Shown here one piece after another: positions 1-6,787 of a stretch of 10,373 nt of DNA (its first letter is position 1; each line of letters begins with the position of its first letter). Origin of the DNA: Thermoleophilaceae bacterium. GTDB taxonomy: Bacteria > Actinomycetota > Thermoleophilia > Solirubrobacterales > Thermoleophilaceae. The stretch is taken from assembly GCA_013812005.1 (NCBI GenBank), contig JACCUE010000135.1:1-10373 (forward strand), read 5' to 3'. The translations under genes and the position numbers were made by a program. The notes under the pieces were generated by a model. It was not told the DNA's origin and searched no databases. It saw only the letters and a program-made list of their open reading frames with translations.

Positions 1-54
1 CGCGAAGCTGTATGGAACAGCTCTCGGAGCAGCGAGTTTCGGTCCGGTCGGCCG

Positions 55-1203
55 TCAGCGGGCACAGGGGCCGGTGTCCACCGGGTCGTCGGCCCGCCCG
101 AGGGCCTTGCGGACGATGGTGTCGGGCACCCCGAAGGCACTGGCCTTGTCCGCGTCAACCGTGGCGGCAAAGATCGTGGTGACCACCCGCCCGCGCCCGT
201 CGACCGCGGGCCCGCCCGAGTTGCCCGACCGAACCAGTCCCCGCACCGCGGTGATCCGCCGCTGAACCCGGCCGCGGCCGTAGGAGTCCTGGATGAGGGC
301 GGTCTGGGTTGCTCCCAGGCGGCCCGGCTGCACGTTGAAGGGGCCATTCTCGGGGAACCCGAGAATGGCCGCCGAGGTTCCGGTCTTCGCGCCCGCGTTG
401 AGCTTCAGCGGCGGGGTGCCCGACACTCCCGACGAACGCAGGATCGCCAGGTCGTTGCGATCGTCGAACCAGATCGCATCGGCATCGTGGGTCGCTCCCT
501 GCCCCTCTATCTGGACGGTGGTGTCGTCCTGGCCCGCGACCACGTGGGCGTTGGTGACCACGATGCCGTCGCCGGCGATCCACCCGGACCCCTGGACACC
601 GAGGCCGCATGCCGTACCGAGCACCTTCACCACGCTGCGCCCCGCGGCCCGGACCTGGGGGTCGCGGGCGATGGCCGCGTCCGGCGGGCGAACATCGACC
701 GACGGACCGTCGATGCGCGGGAACGGGTCGAAGCGCGCGAGCGCGTTCAGCAGCGGACCCGAGGGCGGCAGCGTGGCGTTGAGCTGGCGCAGGATCGCCG
801 ACTTCTGGATCGGGCCCCGCAGATCCCTCGCGCCAGGCACCTGAAGCGCCACCGCGCCCACGATCCAGGCCAGGAAGAGCCCCAGCGCAGCCACGAGAAC
901 CGCTCCGCCGGCCCCGTCGAGCAGGCCGAGGCGCTCGCCGAAGCGACCACGCAGGCGAAACCCGAGCAGCTCGAACCCGGAGGCCAGCAGGCCGCCGATC
1001 AGCAGCGCTCCCATGAGCGCGGACAGGGCCGCGTAGGGGGAGCGCGAGCCCTCGTCGAGCAGGAGCGGGCCGATCCTAGATCCGAGCAGCGCTCCCGCGC
1101 CGAAGCCGATCAGTGCCAGCGCCCCGGCCACCAGCCCCTGGAGATACCCCCAGAAGGCCATGAGCAGCGTAATCGCCACGATGATCCAATCCAGCGCCGT
1201 CAC
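55..1203 (-). CDS. MarP-like membrane-anchored serine protease (CvpA domain + trypsin-like domain)
   Basis: This is a predicted 382-aa periplasmic serine protease tethered by an N-terminal CvpA/colicin-V-production-type membrane domain. Residues 1-125 contain about four hydrophobic helices. The trypsin-like domain follows from about residue 185. The catalytic triad is visible as His220 in TNAHVV, Asp251 in RNDLAIL and Ser329 in SGNSGGP. Cys199 and Cys380 sit just outside the ends of the protease domain, 181 residues apart. That matches the disulfide pair I recall for Mycobacterium tuberculosis MarP (Rv3671c), a protease needed for acid resistance. I chose the GTG at 1201-1203 because the protein then begins directly with a CvpA-type helix (TALDWIIV). 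An upstream ATG at 1239 would overlap the divergent gene. No well-spaced Shine-Dalgarno is seen; an AGGGGAGGG lies about 16 bases before the GTG. The family call is strong, but the substrate is unknown. Confidence 0.9.
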   Translation of the reverse strand: MTALDWIIVAITLLMAFWGYLQGLVAGALALIGFGAGALLGSRIGPLLLDEGSRSPYAALSALMGALLIGGLLASGFELLGFRLRGRFGERLGLLDGAGGAVLVAALGLFLAWIVGAVALQVPGARDLRGPIQKSAILRQLNATLPPSGPLLNALARFDPFPRIDGPSVDVRPPDAAIARDPQVRAAGRSVVKVLGTACGLGVQGSGWIAGDGIVVTNAHVVAGQDDTTVQIEGQGATHDADAIWFDDRNDLAILRSSGVSGTPPLKLNAGAKTGTSAAILGFPENGPFNVQPGRLGATQTALIQDSYGRGRVQRRITAVRGLVRSGNSGGPAVDGRGRVVTTIFAATVDADKASAFGVPDTIVRKALGRADDPVDTGPCAR

Positions 1204-1237
1204 CGGGGGTGGACAGTACCCTCCCCTGCCGTTGCCC

Positions 1238-2917
1238 ATGGAACCCACGCTCGAGCGCCGCAGGCGCCTCACACACCGAGCGTTGCCGCTCGGGGGACTT
1301 GCCGCCATGGCCCTGCTGGCGGGCATCGGGTTCGGCTCGGGCTTCGAGGCGAGCTCGGAACGGGTCGCCGCCCAGTTCGCAGGGGCGTGGAGCGAGGAGG
1401 ACTACGCCGCCATGCACCGCCTGCTCGCCACCGAGGTGCGCGCGCAGGTCCCCCTCGACGACTTCACCGAGGCCTACCGGCGCGCCGGTGCAGTGGCCAC
1501 CGCCGTGGCCGTGGAGGCGGGGGACGCCTCGGTCGCCGGTGACGGTGAGGTGAGCGTGCCCGTCACGGTGCGCACGCGCCTGTTCGGCGCCATCGAGGGC
1601 GAGCTCGTCCTGGTCGTCGACGAGGAGGAGAGGGTGAGGTGGGCCCCCCACCTCGTGTTCCCGGGCCTGGCCCCGGGAGATGAGCTGACCCGCCGCGTAG
1701 AGCTGCCGCCGCGCGCCAAGATCCTCTCCCGTGGCGGGGAGGTGCTGGCCGACGGGCCGGCCGAGGCACGCACGTCGCCGCCCGACGGAATCGGCGCGAG
1801 CATCGCCGGCACCGTGACCCGGAGTGAGGACGACGAGGAGCGCCAGAAGCTGTTCGCCCGCGGATTCGCGGAGGACACCCCGGTCGGCACGAGCGGGCTC
1901 GAGCGCGCCCTGCAGCGCCAGGTGGAGGGCCGGCCCGGCGGCGCCCTGCTCGCCGGCTCGAAGGTGCTGGCTCGCAGCAGCCCGCGGGCGGCCGCCCCGG
2001 TGCGCTCGACGATCGACACCGACATCCAGGCTGCCGCGGTGACCGCGCTGGCGGGCCGCCTGGGCGGCATAGCCGCCCTCGACCCCCGTACGGGCGAGGT
2101 ACGGGCGCTGGCCGGTGTGGCCTTCTCGGCGCCCCAGCCACCGGGCTCCACCTTCAAGCTCGTGACCACCACCGCCGCCCTCGACTCGGAGCTCGTCAAG
2201 CCCTCCGACGAGTTCGAGGTGGTCAGCTCGGCCCTCATCGACGGTGTGCCGTTGTCAAACGCCAACGGCGAGCTGTGCGGCGGCACCTTCACCGCCAGCT
2301 TCGCCCACTCGTGCAACTCGGTGTTCGCGCCGCTCGGCGTCGAGGTGGGCGCAGAGCGCCTGGTGGCCACAGCCGAGCGCTTCGGCTGGAACGAGGAGCC
2401 CACGATCTCCGGGGCCAAGGAGAGCACCCTGCCAGAGGCGGGCGAGATGACCTCGCCGCTCGAGATCGGCTCGAGCGCCATCGGGCAGGGACGCGTGCTG
2501 GCCACCCCCCTTCAGATGGCCTCCGTGGCCCAGACGATCGCCAACGACGGTGTGATGGAGGCGCCGACGCTCCTCATGGGCGGCCCCCGCGAGTCACGGC
2601 GCGTGACCTCGGAACAAACCGCCCGCACCATCGGCCGCCTGATGGTCGGCGTGGTCGAATACGGCACCGGCACCGCAGCCGCCATCGGTGGCGTGAAGGT
2701 GGCCGGCAAGACCGGCACGGCCGAGCTCGGGGACACCCGCGGGCCGGACGCCGTGGAGTCCGACGCCTCCAACACCGACGCCTGGTTCACGTCCTACGCG
2801 CCGGCGGGCAAGCCCGAGATCGTGGTGGCGGCGCTGTTCGTCCGCAACGGGGCCGGCGGAGCCGTTGCCGCACCGGCCGCCCAACCCGTCTTGGTCGCCG
2901 GCCTGAAGGAGAAGTAG
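1238..2917 (+). CDS. Class B penicillin-binding protein (NTF2-like MecA_N domain + transpeptidase)
   Basis: This is a predicted 559-aa D,D-transpeptidase that cross-links peptidoglycan outside the membrane. Residues 17-34 form one hydrophobic anchor helix. Residues about 38-145 resemble the NTF2-like MecA_N domain found in S. aureus PBP2a and in mycobacterial PBP-lipo (Rv2864c). A short PBP-dimer-type linker follows (PRAKILSRGGEVLADG near 158-173). The transpeptidase domain has all three penicillin-binding motifs: S304-T-F-K307, S358-C-N360 and K491-T-G493. There is no N-terminal lipobox Cys, so unlike PBP-lipo it is probably held by the uncleaved helix. The ATG at 1238 gives a compact N-terminus with a basic RRRR before the helix. 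In-frame starts back to 1160 are possible but lie inside the divergent protease gene. No clear Shine-Dalgarno precedes the start. It is followed after 4 bp by the methyltransferase gene, so the two are probably co-transcribed. Confidence 0.92.
   Translation: MEPTLERRRRLTHRALPLGGLAAMALLAGIGFGSGFEASSERVAAQFAGAWSEEDYAAMHRLLATEVRAQVPLDDFTEAYRRAGAVATAVAVEAGDASVAGDGEVSVPVTVRTRLFGAIEGELVLVVDEEERVRWAPHLVFPGLAPGDELTRRVELPPRAKILSRGGEVLADGPAEARTSPPDGIGASIAGTVTRSEDDEERQKLFARGFAEDTPVGTSGLERALQRQVEGRPGGALLAGSKVLARSSPRAAAPVRSTIDTDIQAAAVTALAGRLGGIAALDPRTGEVRALAGVAFSAPQPPGSTFKLVTTTAALDSELVKPSDEFEVVSSALIDGVPLSNANGELCGGTFTASFAHSCNSVFAPLGVEVGAERLVATAERFGWNEEPTISGAKESTLPEAGEMTSPLEIGSSAIGQGRVLATPLQMASVAQTIANDGVMEAPTLLMGGPRESRRVTSEQTARTIGRLMVGVVEYGTGTAAAIGGVKVAGKTGTAELGDTRGPDAVESDASNTDAWFTSYAPAGKPEIVVAALFVRNGAGGAVAAPAAQPVLVAGLKEK
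2906..2911 (+). promoter_or_regulatory. Shine-Dalgarno AAGGAG supporting a TTG start
   Basis: AAGGAG lies inside the last codons of the PBP gene and ends 10 bases before the TTG at 2922. It supports TTG as the start of the methyltransferase gene. The next GTG (2937) would be 25 bases away, which is too far. Ribosomes finishing the PBP would be well placed to reinitiate here. Confidence 0.7.
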
Positions 2918-2921
2918 CCGC

Positions 2922-3683
2922 TTGGACCGTGTCGCGGTGACGCAGATGCTCGCTGGGGCGGGCTGCATCGCCGCCGGCGAGGAGGCCGATGAGCTGATAC
3001 AGGCCGCTGCCGGTGACCCGGACGTGCTCCATGACCTCATATCTCGTCGCACGGATGGCGAGCCGATCGCCTGGCTGACGGGTGCGGTCACCTTCTGCGG
3101 CGTCAGATTGTTCGTCGCACCGGGCGTCTACGTGCCGCGATGGCAGACCGAGGCGTTGGCGCGACGCGCGGTCACGCTCCTCCCGGTGACGGGAGTGGCC
3201 GCGGATCTCTGCACGGGCGTGGGCGCGATCGCGGCCGTGCTGGCCGCGGCCGTGCCGACGGCACAGGTGCTTGCGACCGAGCTCGACAAGGACGCAGCGC
3301 AGTGTGCACGACGCAACGGCGTCGAGGTGTTCGAGGGCTGGCTGGATGATCCTCTGCCGCGGGAGTTCGAGCACCGCGTCGACGTGTTGACGGCTGTCGT
3401 GCCGTACGTGCCCACGGACTCGCTCCGCTACCTCCCGCGCGACGTCCAGGCATTCGAGCCACGGCTCGCGCTCGATGGCGGGGTCGGCGGCACGGACCTT
3501 CTGGTGGAGGTCGTGCGAAGAAGCGCAGGTTGGCTGAGTCCTGGTGGCCGGCTACTGCTGGAGCTGGGCGGTGACCAAGCCGAACCGATAGGGCGACTGC
3601 TCGGTGAACTGGGATTCGAGAGATGGGACGTCATGGCCGACGAGGACGGCGACCCTCGCGCGATCTGTGCCCATCTCGGCTAA
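2922..3683 (+). CDS. PrmC/HemK-related protein-glutamine methyltransferase homologue with altered NPPY motif
   Basis: This 253-aa protein is clearly built like PrmC/HemK, the SAM-dependent enzyme that N5-methylates the GGQ glutamine of release factors. Residues 41-76 match the N-terminal signature (RRTDGEPIAWLTG, then F-x-G and GVYVPRWQTE, against the usual PRPETE). SAM motif I is DLCTGVGA at 95-102. The C-terminal part has EPRLALDGG and SPGGRLLLELGGDQ. Its length fits the actinobacterial paralogue group described as putative N5-glutamine methyltransferase of unknown substrate, rather than full-length PrmC. The family's catalytic NPPY or NxPY motif reads V159-V-P-Y162 here, so the substrate-binding Asn is missing. 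It may therefore be inactive or act on a different substrate. The TTG start is chosen from the AAGGAG ten bases upstream. The gene lies 4 bp after the PBP stop and converges on a lipoprotein gene 11 bp away. Confidence 0.85.
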   Translation: MDRVAVTQMLAGAGCIAAGEEADELIQAAAGDPDVLHDLISRRTDGEPIAWLTGAVTFCGVRLFVAPGVYVPRWQTEALARRAVTLLPVTGVAADLCTGVGAIAAVLAAAVPTAQVLATELDKDAAQCARRNGVEVFEGWLDDPLPREFEHRVDVLTAVVPYVPTDSLRYLPRDVQAFEPRLALDGGVGGTDLLVEVVRRSAGWLSPGGRLLLELGGDQAEPIGRLLGELGFERWDVMADEDGDPRAICAHLG

Positions 3684-3694
3684 ATGGTGACCAT
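3684..3694. other. Inverted repeat ATGGTGACCAT filling the gap between two convergent stop codons
   Basis: The 11 bases between the TAA of the methyltransferase and the TAG of the minus-strand lipoprotein are ATGGT-G-ACCAT, a perfect 5-bp inverted repeat around one base. It is too short and has too small a loop for an intrinsic terminator, and no T-tract follows on either strand. It may be chance. No other terminator is visible between these two convergent genes. Confidence 0.3.
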
Positions 3695-4261
3695 CTAGAG
3701 GTCCAGCTCGACCACCTTCGCCTCCCCGGAGCCGGCGGGCCCGGTGATGGTCAGCTCCAACGGGCGGTTCTCGGTGCTGACCAGCGGAAACTCGAAGAGG
3801 AGCATCGAGCCGGCGGCTGCTCCCGTCGCGGCGACGCTGCCGGTCTCCGGGATGCAGTCGCCGGGGAGGAGCTCGCGGGGCTGGTAGACGAAGTTGTTGT
3901 CCTCCGGAACCTCGACGGGCTCGAACTCGGTGCCCTGGTTGTCCTCAACGACGAAGTCGCTCGTGGCAGTAAGCGTCTCGCCGGCATCCTCGGGGTTGCA
4001 CGCCGTGATGAATACGCCGAAGAGCGCGCTGTCGGCGCCGGGGGGCGGGCCGTCGTAGTACGCCTTGTCCGGGGTGATCGCCAGGTTGAGCTGACGGGTG
4101 ATGAAGACGGTGTATTCGATGCCCGCCACGTCGATCGTGAGCCCCTCCCGCGCGGCCTCGTCCACGCCGGGCTCATGTTCGCCGCAGCCCGCAGCGACAC
4201 CGCCGAGAGCCAGGCAGATCAGACAGCCGGCGACAGTGCTCTTGAGGCGGTCTCGGACCAT
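3695..4261 (-). CDS. Secreted lipoprotein with a DUF4352-like beta-sandwich appearance
   Basis: This is a predicted 188-aa exported lipoprotein of unknown function. From the ATG at 4261 the protein has a basic n-region (MVRDRLK), a hydrophobic core (residues 9-22) and a lipobox-like VAAGC with acceptor Cys26. An acidic linker follows. The mature part is rich in alternating beta-type segments (GLTIDVAGIEYTVFITRQLNL, then SDFVVEDNQGTEFEPVEV). That layout resembles the immunoglobulin-like DUF4352 domain used by many Gram-positive secreted proteins, but I cannot confirm it. Cys88 (ITACNPED) and Cys136 (GDCIPETG) are the only other cysteines and could form a disulfide. A longer reading from 4381 adds 40 residues that overlap the SRPBCC gene and destroy the signal peptide, so I rejected it. 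The start lies 13 bp after the SRPBCC stop, consistent with an operon. Confidence 0.75.
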   Translation of the reverse strand: MVRDRLKSTVAGCLICLALGGVAAGCGEHEPGVDEAAREGLTIDVAGIEYTVFITRQLNLAITPDKAYYDGPPPGADSALFGVFITACNPEDAGETLTATSDFVVEDNQGTEFEPVEVPEDNNFVYQPRELLPGDCIPETGSVAATGAAAGSMLLFEFPLVSTENRPLELTITGPAGSGEAKVVELDL

Positions 4262-4274
4262 CGGGGCGGGCAGT

Positions 4275-4835
4275 CTACCCGTCGGTTGCGGTCGAATTTC
4301 GCGCTGTAGCCACACGCGCGCCGAACCGCGGGGCACGACCGGGCTCGGCGCCGGCGACCGACGCACGGGCCGGCTCTTCACCCCCGGGCTCCTCGAAGAT
4401 CTTGCGCAGGCGCTCGAGCGCGGTCTCAGACTGCCGGCCCATCCACCTGTGCACTCTCCGGTGCTTGAACCGGTCGAGCGCCGTCTTCGGTTCGGTGTGG
4501 GTGGTCAGCTCGACGCGGGTCGAGCCCCCGGGCTGGGAGACGAAGTCATAGACGGCCACCATGCGCGAGCGGCCCAGCCTGCCCAACCGCCCCTCTTCGA
4601 CGATCCTCCGGGGACGGTCGGCCTCGGTGATCGAGAGCTCGCCACGCTCGCCGAAGATCGGCGCGTCGAGCAAGAAGCGCGCCGCGGCTCCCTTGCCGAC
4701 GGGGTTGGCCCGCGCCAAGCGGTAGTCCTTGAGGTAGTGGTCGCTGAAGGCGGGGCGGCGCGAGAGGTCCGCCACGAAGTCGTAGATCTCCTCACAGGGA
4801 ACGGAGATGACCGTCTCGACCTTTACCTGGCGCAT
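4275..4835 (-). CDS. SRPBCC-fold protein (polyketide cyclase/dehydrase/lipid transport type)
   Basis: This is a predicted 186-aa START/Bet v1-like (SRPBCC) protein, a fold that binds hydrophobic ligands in a deep cavity. The N-terminus MRQVKVETVISVPCEEIYDFVADLSRRP is the typical opening: a beta strand, then P-x-E-x-I/V-(Y/F)-x-(F/V)-VAD, followed by the helices. Later segments that fit are the strand GERGELSITEADRPRRIVEEG, then STRVELTTHTEP and the long C-terminal helix at about residues 130-148 (RWMGRQSETALERLRKIFEE). Residues 150-186 are a Gly/Ala/Arg-rich tail outside the fold, probably disordered. No ligand can be named. The ATG at 4835 is chosen because the fold starts at once; longer in-frame readings run into the upstream gene and read as nonsense. 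No Shine-Dalgarno is evident, and a hairpin sits directly upstream. It is probably co-transcribed with the 80-aa gene and the lipoprotein. Confidence 0.82.
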   Translation of the reverse strand: MRQVKVETVISVPCEEIYDFVADLSRRPAFSDHYLKDYRLARANPVGKGAAARFLLDAPIFGERGELSITEADRPRRIVEEGRLGRLGRSRMVAVYDFVSQPGGSTRVELTTHTEPKTALDRFKHRRVHRWMGRQSETALERLRKIFEEPGGEEPARASVAGAEPGRAPRFGARVATARNSTATDG

Positions 4836-4839
4836 CGCG

Positions 4840-4860
4840 CCGGAGTCTAAGGGGCTCCGG
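4840..4860 (-). other. Intercistronic hairpin between the paired-CxxC gene and the SRPBCC gene
   Basis: CCGGAG at 4840-4845 and CTCCGG at 4855-4860 form a perfect 6-bp stem with a 9-nt loop. It ends exactly at the stop codon of the upstream small gene and 4 bases before the SRPBCC start, where a Shine-Dalgarno would be expected. It has no T-tract. It could dampen SRPBCC translation or act as a partial transcription stop. Chance is possible at this GC content. Confidence 0.4.
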
Positions 4861-5103
4861 TCAGGCCGCGCGGGGCGCGACGCTGAGCTGCTTGTCCAGC
4901 GCGTGGACCATTTCGCTGCTGACAGCTCGCCGGTCCTCCTCGGGGAGGGCGGACACGCATAGCTCGCACAGCATGCGGCCCGTGTCCATCTCGTGCACCC
5001 TCTCACCCACGAGCGGCGTGCGGCGGCAGCCGGCACAGCGCTTGCGCCCGCTGTCGAGAGACTGGGCGCTGCGTCGCAGCATGATCGTGGCGAGGTCGGG
5101 CAT
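4861..5103 (-). CDS. Small paired-CxxC (putative zinc-binding) protein
   Basis: This is a predicted 80-aa cytosolic protein of unknown function. It has two knuckles, C23-A-G-C26 and C46-E-L-C49, separated by 19 residues (RTPLVGERVHEMDTGRMLC), the spacing expected of a four-Cys zinc ribbon or treble clef. The C-terminal half (about residues 52-74) is helical and charged. The HEMDTGRMLCELC segment suggests a structural zinc site rather than DNA-binding specificity. The ATG at 5103 is used; Met8 is an alternative. Neither has a clear Shine-Dalgarno. It heads a minus-strand run with the SRPBCC and lipoprotein genes and is divergent from the zinc-ribbon/FHA gene. I do not recognise a named family. 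Confidence 0.7.
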   Translation of the reverse strand: MPDLATIMLRRSAQSLDSGRKRCAGCRRTPLVGERVHEMDTGRMLCELCVSALPEEDRRAVSSEMVHALDKQLSVAPRAA

Positions 5104-5134
5104 GCCGGGATTGTTCGACCTCCGGCGAGCGAAC

Positions 5135-5152
5135 CCTTCTACGCAAAGAAGG
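5135..5152. promoter_or_regulatory. Perfect 6-bp inverted repeat in the divergent intergenic region
   Basis: CCTTCT (5135-5140) and AGAAGG (5147-5152) flank a 6-base spacer (ACGCAA). The repeat lies in the 135-bp region between the divergent paired-CxxC gene (start 5103) and the FHA gene (start 5239). That position would suit an operator or a leader hairpin of the minus-strand transcript. I found no convincing -35/-10 pair for either direction in this region. Confidence 0.35.
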
Positions 5153-5238
5153 ATTACGGACGGCTAACACGGGTAGGCCCGGCTGCACCCAGAGTTTGTA
5201 GTGATCGGCACATTCCGTGCCTCAAAGGAGAGCGGCCA

Positions 5239-5796
5239 ATGACCACGTCCTTCGAAGCTGGAACCTTGGCGGGGGTCGGATCCTTCAGGTGCGAGGAGTG
5301 CAGCTTTCCCGTGGCACTTCATCCGGGCGACGAGGTGCCCCCCTGCCCGAGCTGCGGAGGCAGCGCCTTCCGCCGTTCCTCGTTGTTCGAGACCGGCGCG
5401 ACGCCGGCGCCCATCCCCGAGGCCACCGATCCCGGCTGGCTGGCCGAGGCACGGGACGCACTCGTGCGCGGCGGTGACTACCTGGCCTTTGAGGACGGCG
5501 GCGCGCGGATGGTGGCCCTCGACAACGGCTGGACGAGGATCGGGCGCAGCCTCGCCGCGCACGTGCGCTTCGACGATCCCACCGTCTCGCGCCGCCACGC
5601 CCTGATCTATCGCGATGACGAGGGCGCCAAGGCGCTCGACGACCGCAGCTTGAACGGTCTCTTCCACAACGGGGAGCGCGTCGAGCTCGCCGATCTCTCC
5701 GACGGCGATGTGCTGTCGGTGGGCCGCTTCAGCCTGCACTTCGTGCAGTTCACGACCGAACGTGCCGCACAGTCCGCGGCGGGCACCACACGTTGA
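5239..5796 (+). CDS. Zinc-ribbon + FHA domain protein
   Basis: This is a predicted 185-aa cytosolic protein that would read phosphothreonine-marked partners. Residues 18-39 form a rubredoxin-type zinc ribbon (C18-E-E-C21 and C36-P-S-C39). Residues 55-90 are a linker with a helix (PGWLAEARDALVRGG). Residues about 93-170 are a forkhead-associated domain with its conserved core: G102-R103-S104, S117-R-R-H120 and N139-G140 in DRSLNG. In FHA domains the Arg, Ser and Asn contact the phosphothreonine peptide, so this one looks competent to bind. The ATG at 5239 is preceded by AAAGGAG (5224-5230) at 8-base spacing, an excellent ribosome site. Actinobacterial FHA proteins usually work with Ser/Thr kinases, but no kinase is present in this window. 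It converges on the transglycosylase gene 22 bp away. Confidence 0.9.
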   Translation: MTTSFEAGTLAGVGSFRCEECSFPVALHPGDEVPPCPSCGGSAFRRSSLFETGATPAPIPEATDPGWLAEARDALVRGGDYLAFEDGGARMVALDNGWTRIGRSLAAHVRFDDPTVSRRHALIYRDDEGAKALDDRSLNGLFHNGERVELADLSDGDVLSVGRFSLHFVQFTTERAAQSAAGTTR

Positions 5797-5806
5797 TGGG
5801 GGGAAG

Positions 5807-5828
5807 GCGCGGCAGCCCTCAGCCGCGC
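5807..5828. terminator. GC-rich hairpin at the convergent FHA / transglycosylase junction
   Basis: GCGCGGC (5807-5813) and GCCGCGC (5822-5828) form a perfect 7-bp GC stem with an 8-nt loop, starting 10 bases after the FHA stop and overlapping the last codons of the minus-strand transglycosylase gene. No T-run follows on either strand. It could be a T-less bidirectional terminator, a type proposed in high-GC actinobacteria. Position and stem strength are the only support. Confidence 0.4.
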
Positions 5829-6787
5829 GGGACGCGGTCGCGCCCGGGTCCGGTCAGCTGGCGCGAGCCCGACGGCGTGCGCACGAAGATCTGCCAGCTG
5901 TAGAGGCCGTAATAGGTACGCACGTCACGGCGCATCGAGCGCGCATGGGCACGGACGGAGTTGACGTAGTCGGTCGACGGGTTGTAGGCGAACAGGGCGT
6001 CGCGCTCGTCGCCGGGCGCACCCGAGGCGCGCAGATAGTTGGCGGCGCCCAGGATCGCGTCAGCCGGATCGCGGATGTCGCCGCCCATGCCGTAGGCGGC
6101 CCAGGTCGACGGGATGAACTGCATCGGACCCTGGGCGCCGGCGGAGCTGTTGCTGCGGATGCGGTTGAAGCCTGTCTCGACGAGGTTGACCGCGGCGAGC
6201 AGGCGCCAGTCGACGCCGAAGCGTCGCTCGGCACGCTGGTAGAGCCGCCGGAGCACGTCCGCCGGCAGCGCCCGGCCGATGCGAAAACGCACGCGGCGCG
6301 TCGGCGGGTTGAGGCGGCCGAGCGCGCGCCGTACGACCAGCACGTCGCGTGCCTCGGCGCGCACGCCGGCGCGCAGGCGGGCGACGGTCGAGCGCGCAAG
6401 TCGCGGACGGGTGCCGAGCACGAGGTAGATCCGCTGCTGGTAGAGGCCCAGCAGCGTCACGTCGGGTGGCGGTCCGCCGCGGGCTGGGTCGCCGTCCTCG
6501 CGCCAGCGCTCGATCGCGGCGCGCAGGTCGGTGGTCGCGTCGGTCAGCGCGGCCGCGAGACCGGAGGGGCTGCGTGGGATCGCAGCGCCGGGGCCGGGGA
6601 CGCCACCGGCCTCGGCGGAGCCGTCCGACGGCTCGCCACCCATGCCCCCCACCTCCGGCTCGGCGGCCGTACCCGTCGGGCCGCCCGAGCCGCCGAGGTC
6701 CGCGAGCGCTACGGCGAGGATGACGGTGGCCACGGCGAGGAGCACCGCGGCCCCGGCGAGGACTGCGCTGCGGGCGCGCGGGCTCAC
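5819..6787 (-). CDS. Lytic transglycosylase (SLT family) with N-terminal membrane anchor
   Basis: This is a predicted 322-aa envelope protein that cleaves the MurNAc-GlcNAc bond of peptidoglycan. Residues 5-30 are a signal-anchor helix. Residues 31-78 are a Gly/Pro-rich low-complexity linker, and 80-170 are an Arg-rich, probably helical region. The SLT domain runs from about 177 to 290. It contains Glu204 in NLVETGFN as the likely catalytic acid, the SSAGAQGPMQFIPSTW core (214-229), and AYNPSTDYVNSV (267-278), the usual AYN...Y-V motif. All hallmark residues are present. The GTG start (6785-6787) overlaps the nhaA stop as GTGA, so translation is probably coupled. No independent ribosome site is needed or obvious. 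It lies closest to the MltB/SLT-like actinobacterial secreted transglycosylases, but the exact subfamily cannot be set by eye. Confidence 0.9.
   Translation of the reverse strand: MSPRARSAVLAGAAVLLAVATVILAVALADLGGSGGPTGTAAEPEVGGMGGEPSDGSAEAGGVPGPGAAIPRSPSGLAAALTDATTDLRAAIERWREDGDPARGGPPPDVTLLGLYQQRIYLVLGTRPRLARSTVARLRAGVRAEARDVLVVRRALGRLNPPTRRVRFRIGRALPADVLRRLYQRAERRFGVDWRLLAAVNLVETGFNRIRSNSSAGAQGPMQFIPSTWAAYGMGGDIRDPADAILGAANYLRASGAPGDERDALFAYNPSTDYVNSVRAHARSMRRDVRTYYGLYSWQIFVRTPSGSRQLTGPGRDRVPRG

Noticed and set aside
487..1542. Plus-strand open frame of about 350 codons opposite the MarP-like gene
   Set aside because: It is Arg/Gly/His/Pro-rich with no recognisable fold. It arises from high third-position GC on the opposite strand of a well-supported protease gene.
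1474..2505. Minus-strand open frame of about 340 codons opposite the PBP gene
   Set aside because: Ser/Arg/Pro-rich composition typical of antisense frames in high-GC DNA. The PBP on the other strand has all three active-site motifs.
4262..4381. N-terminal extension of the lipoprotein gene
   Set aside because: The extra 40 residues are Arg/Pro-rich, overlap the SRPBCC coding end and would place the signal peptide internally.
5104..5238. Sigma-A promoters for the divergent paired-CxxC and FHA genes
   Set aside because: No -35/-10 pair with acceptable spacing and match could be identified by eye in either direction.
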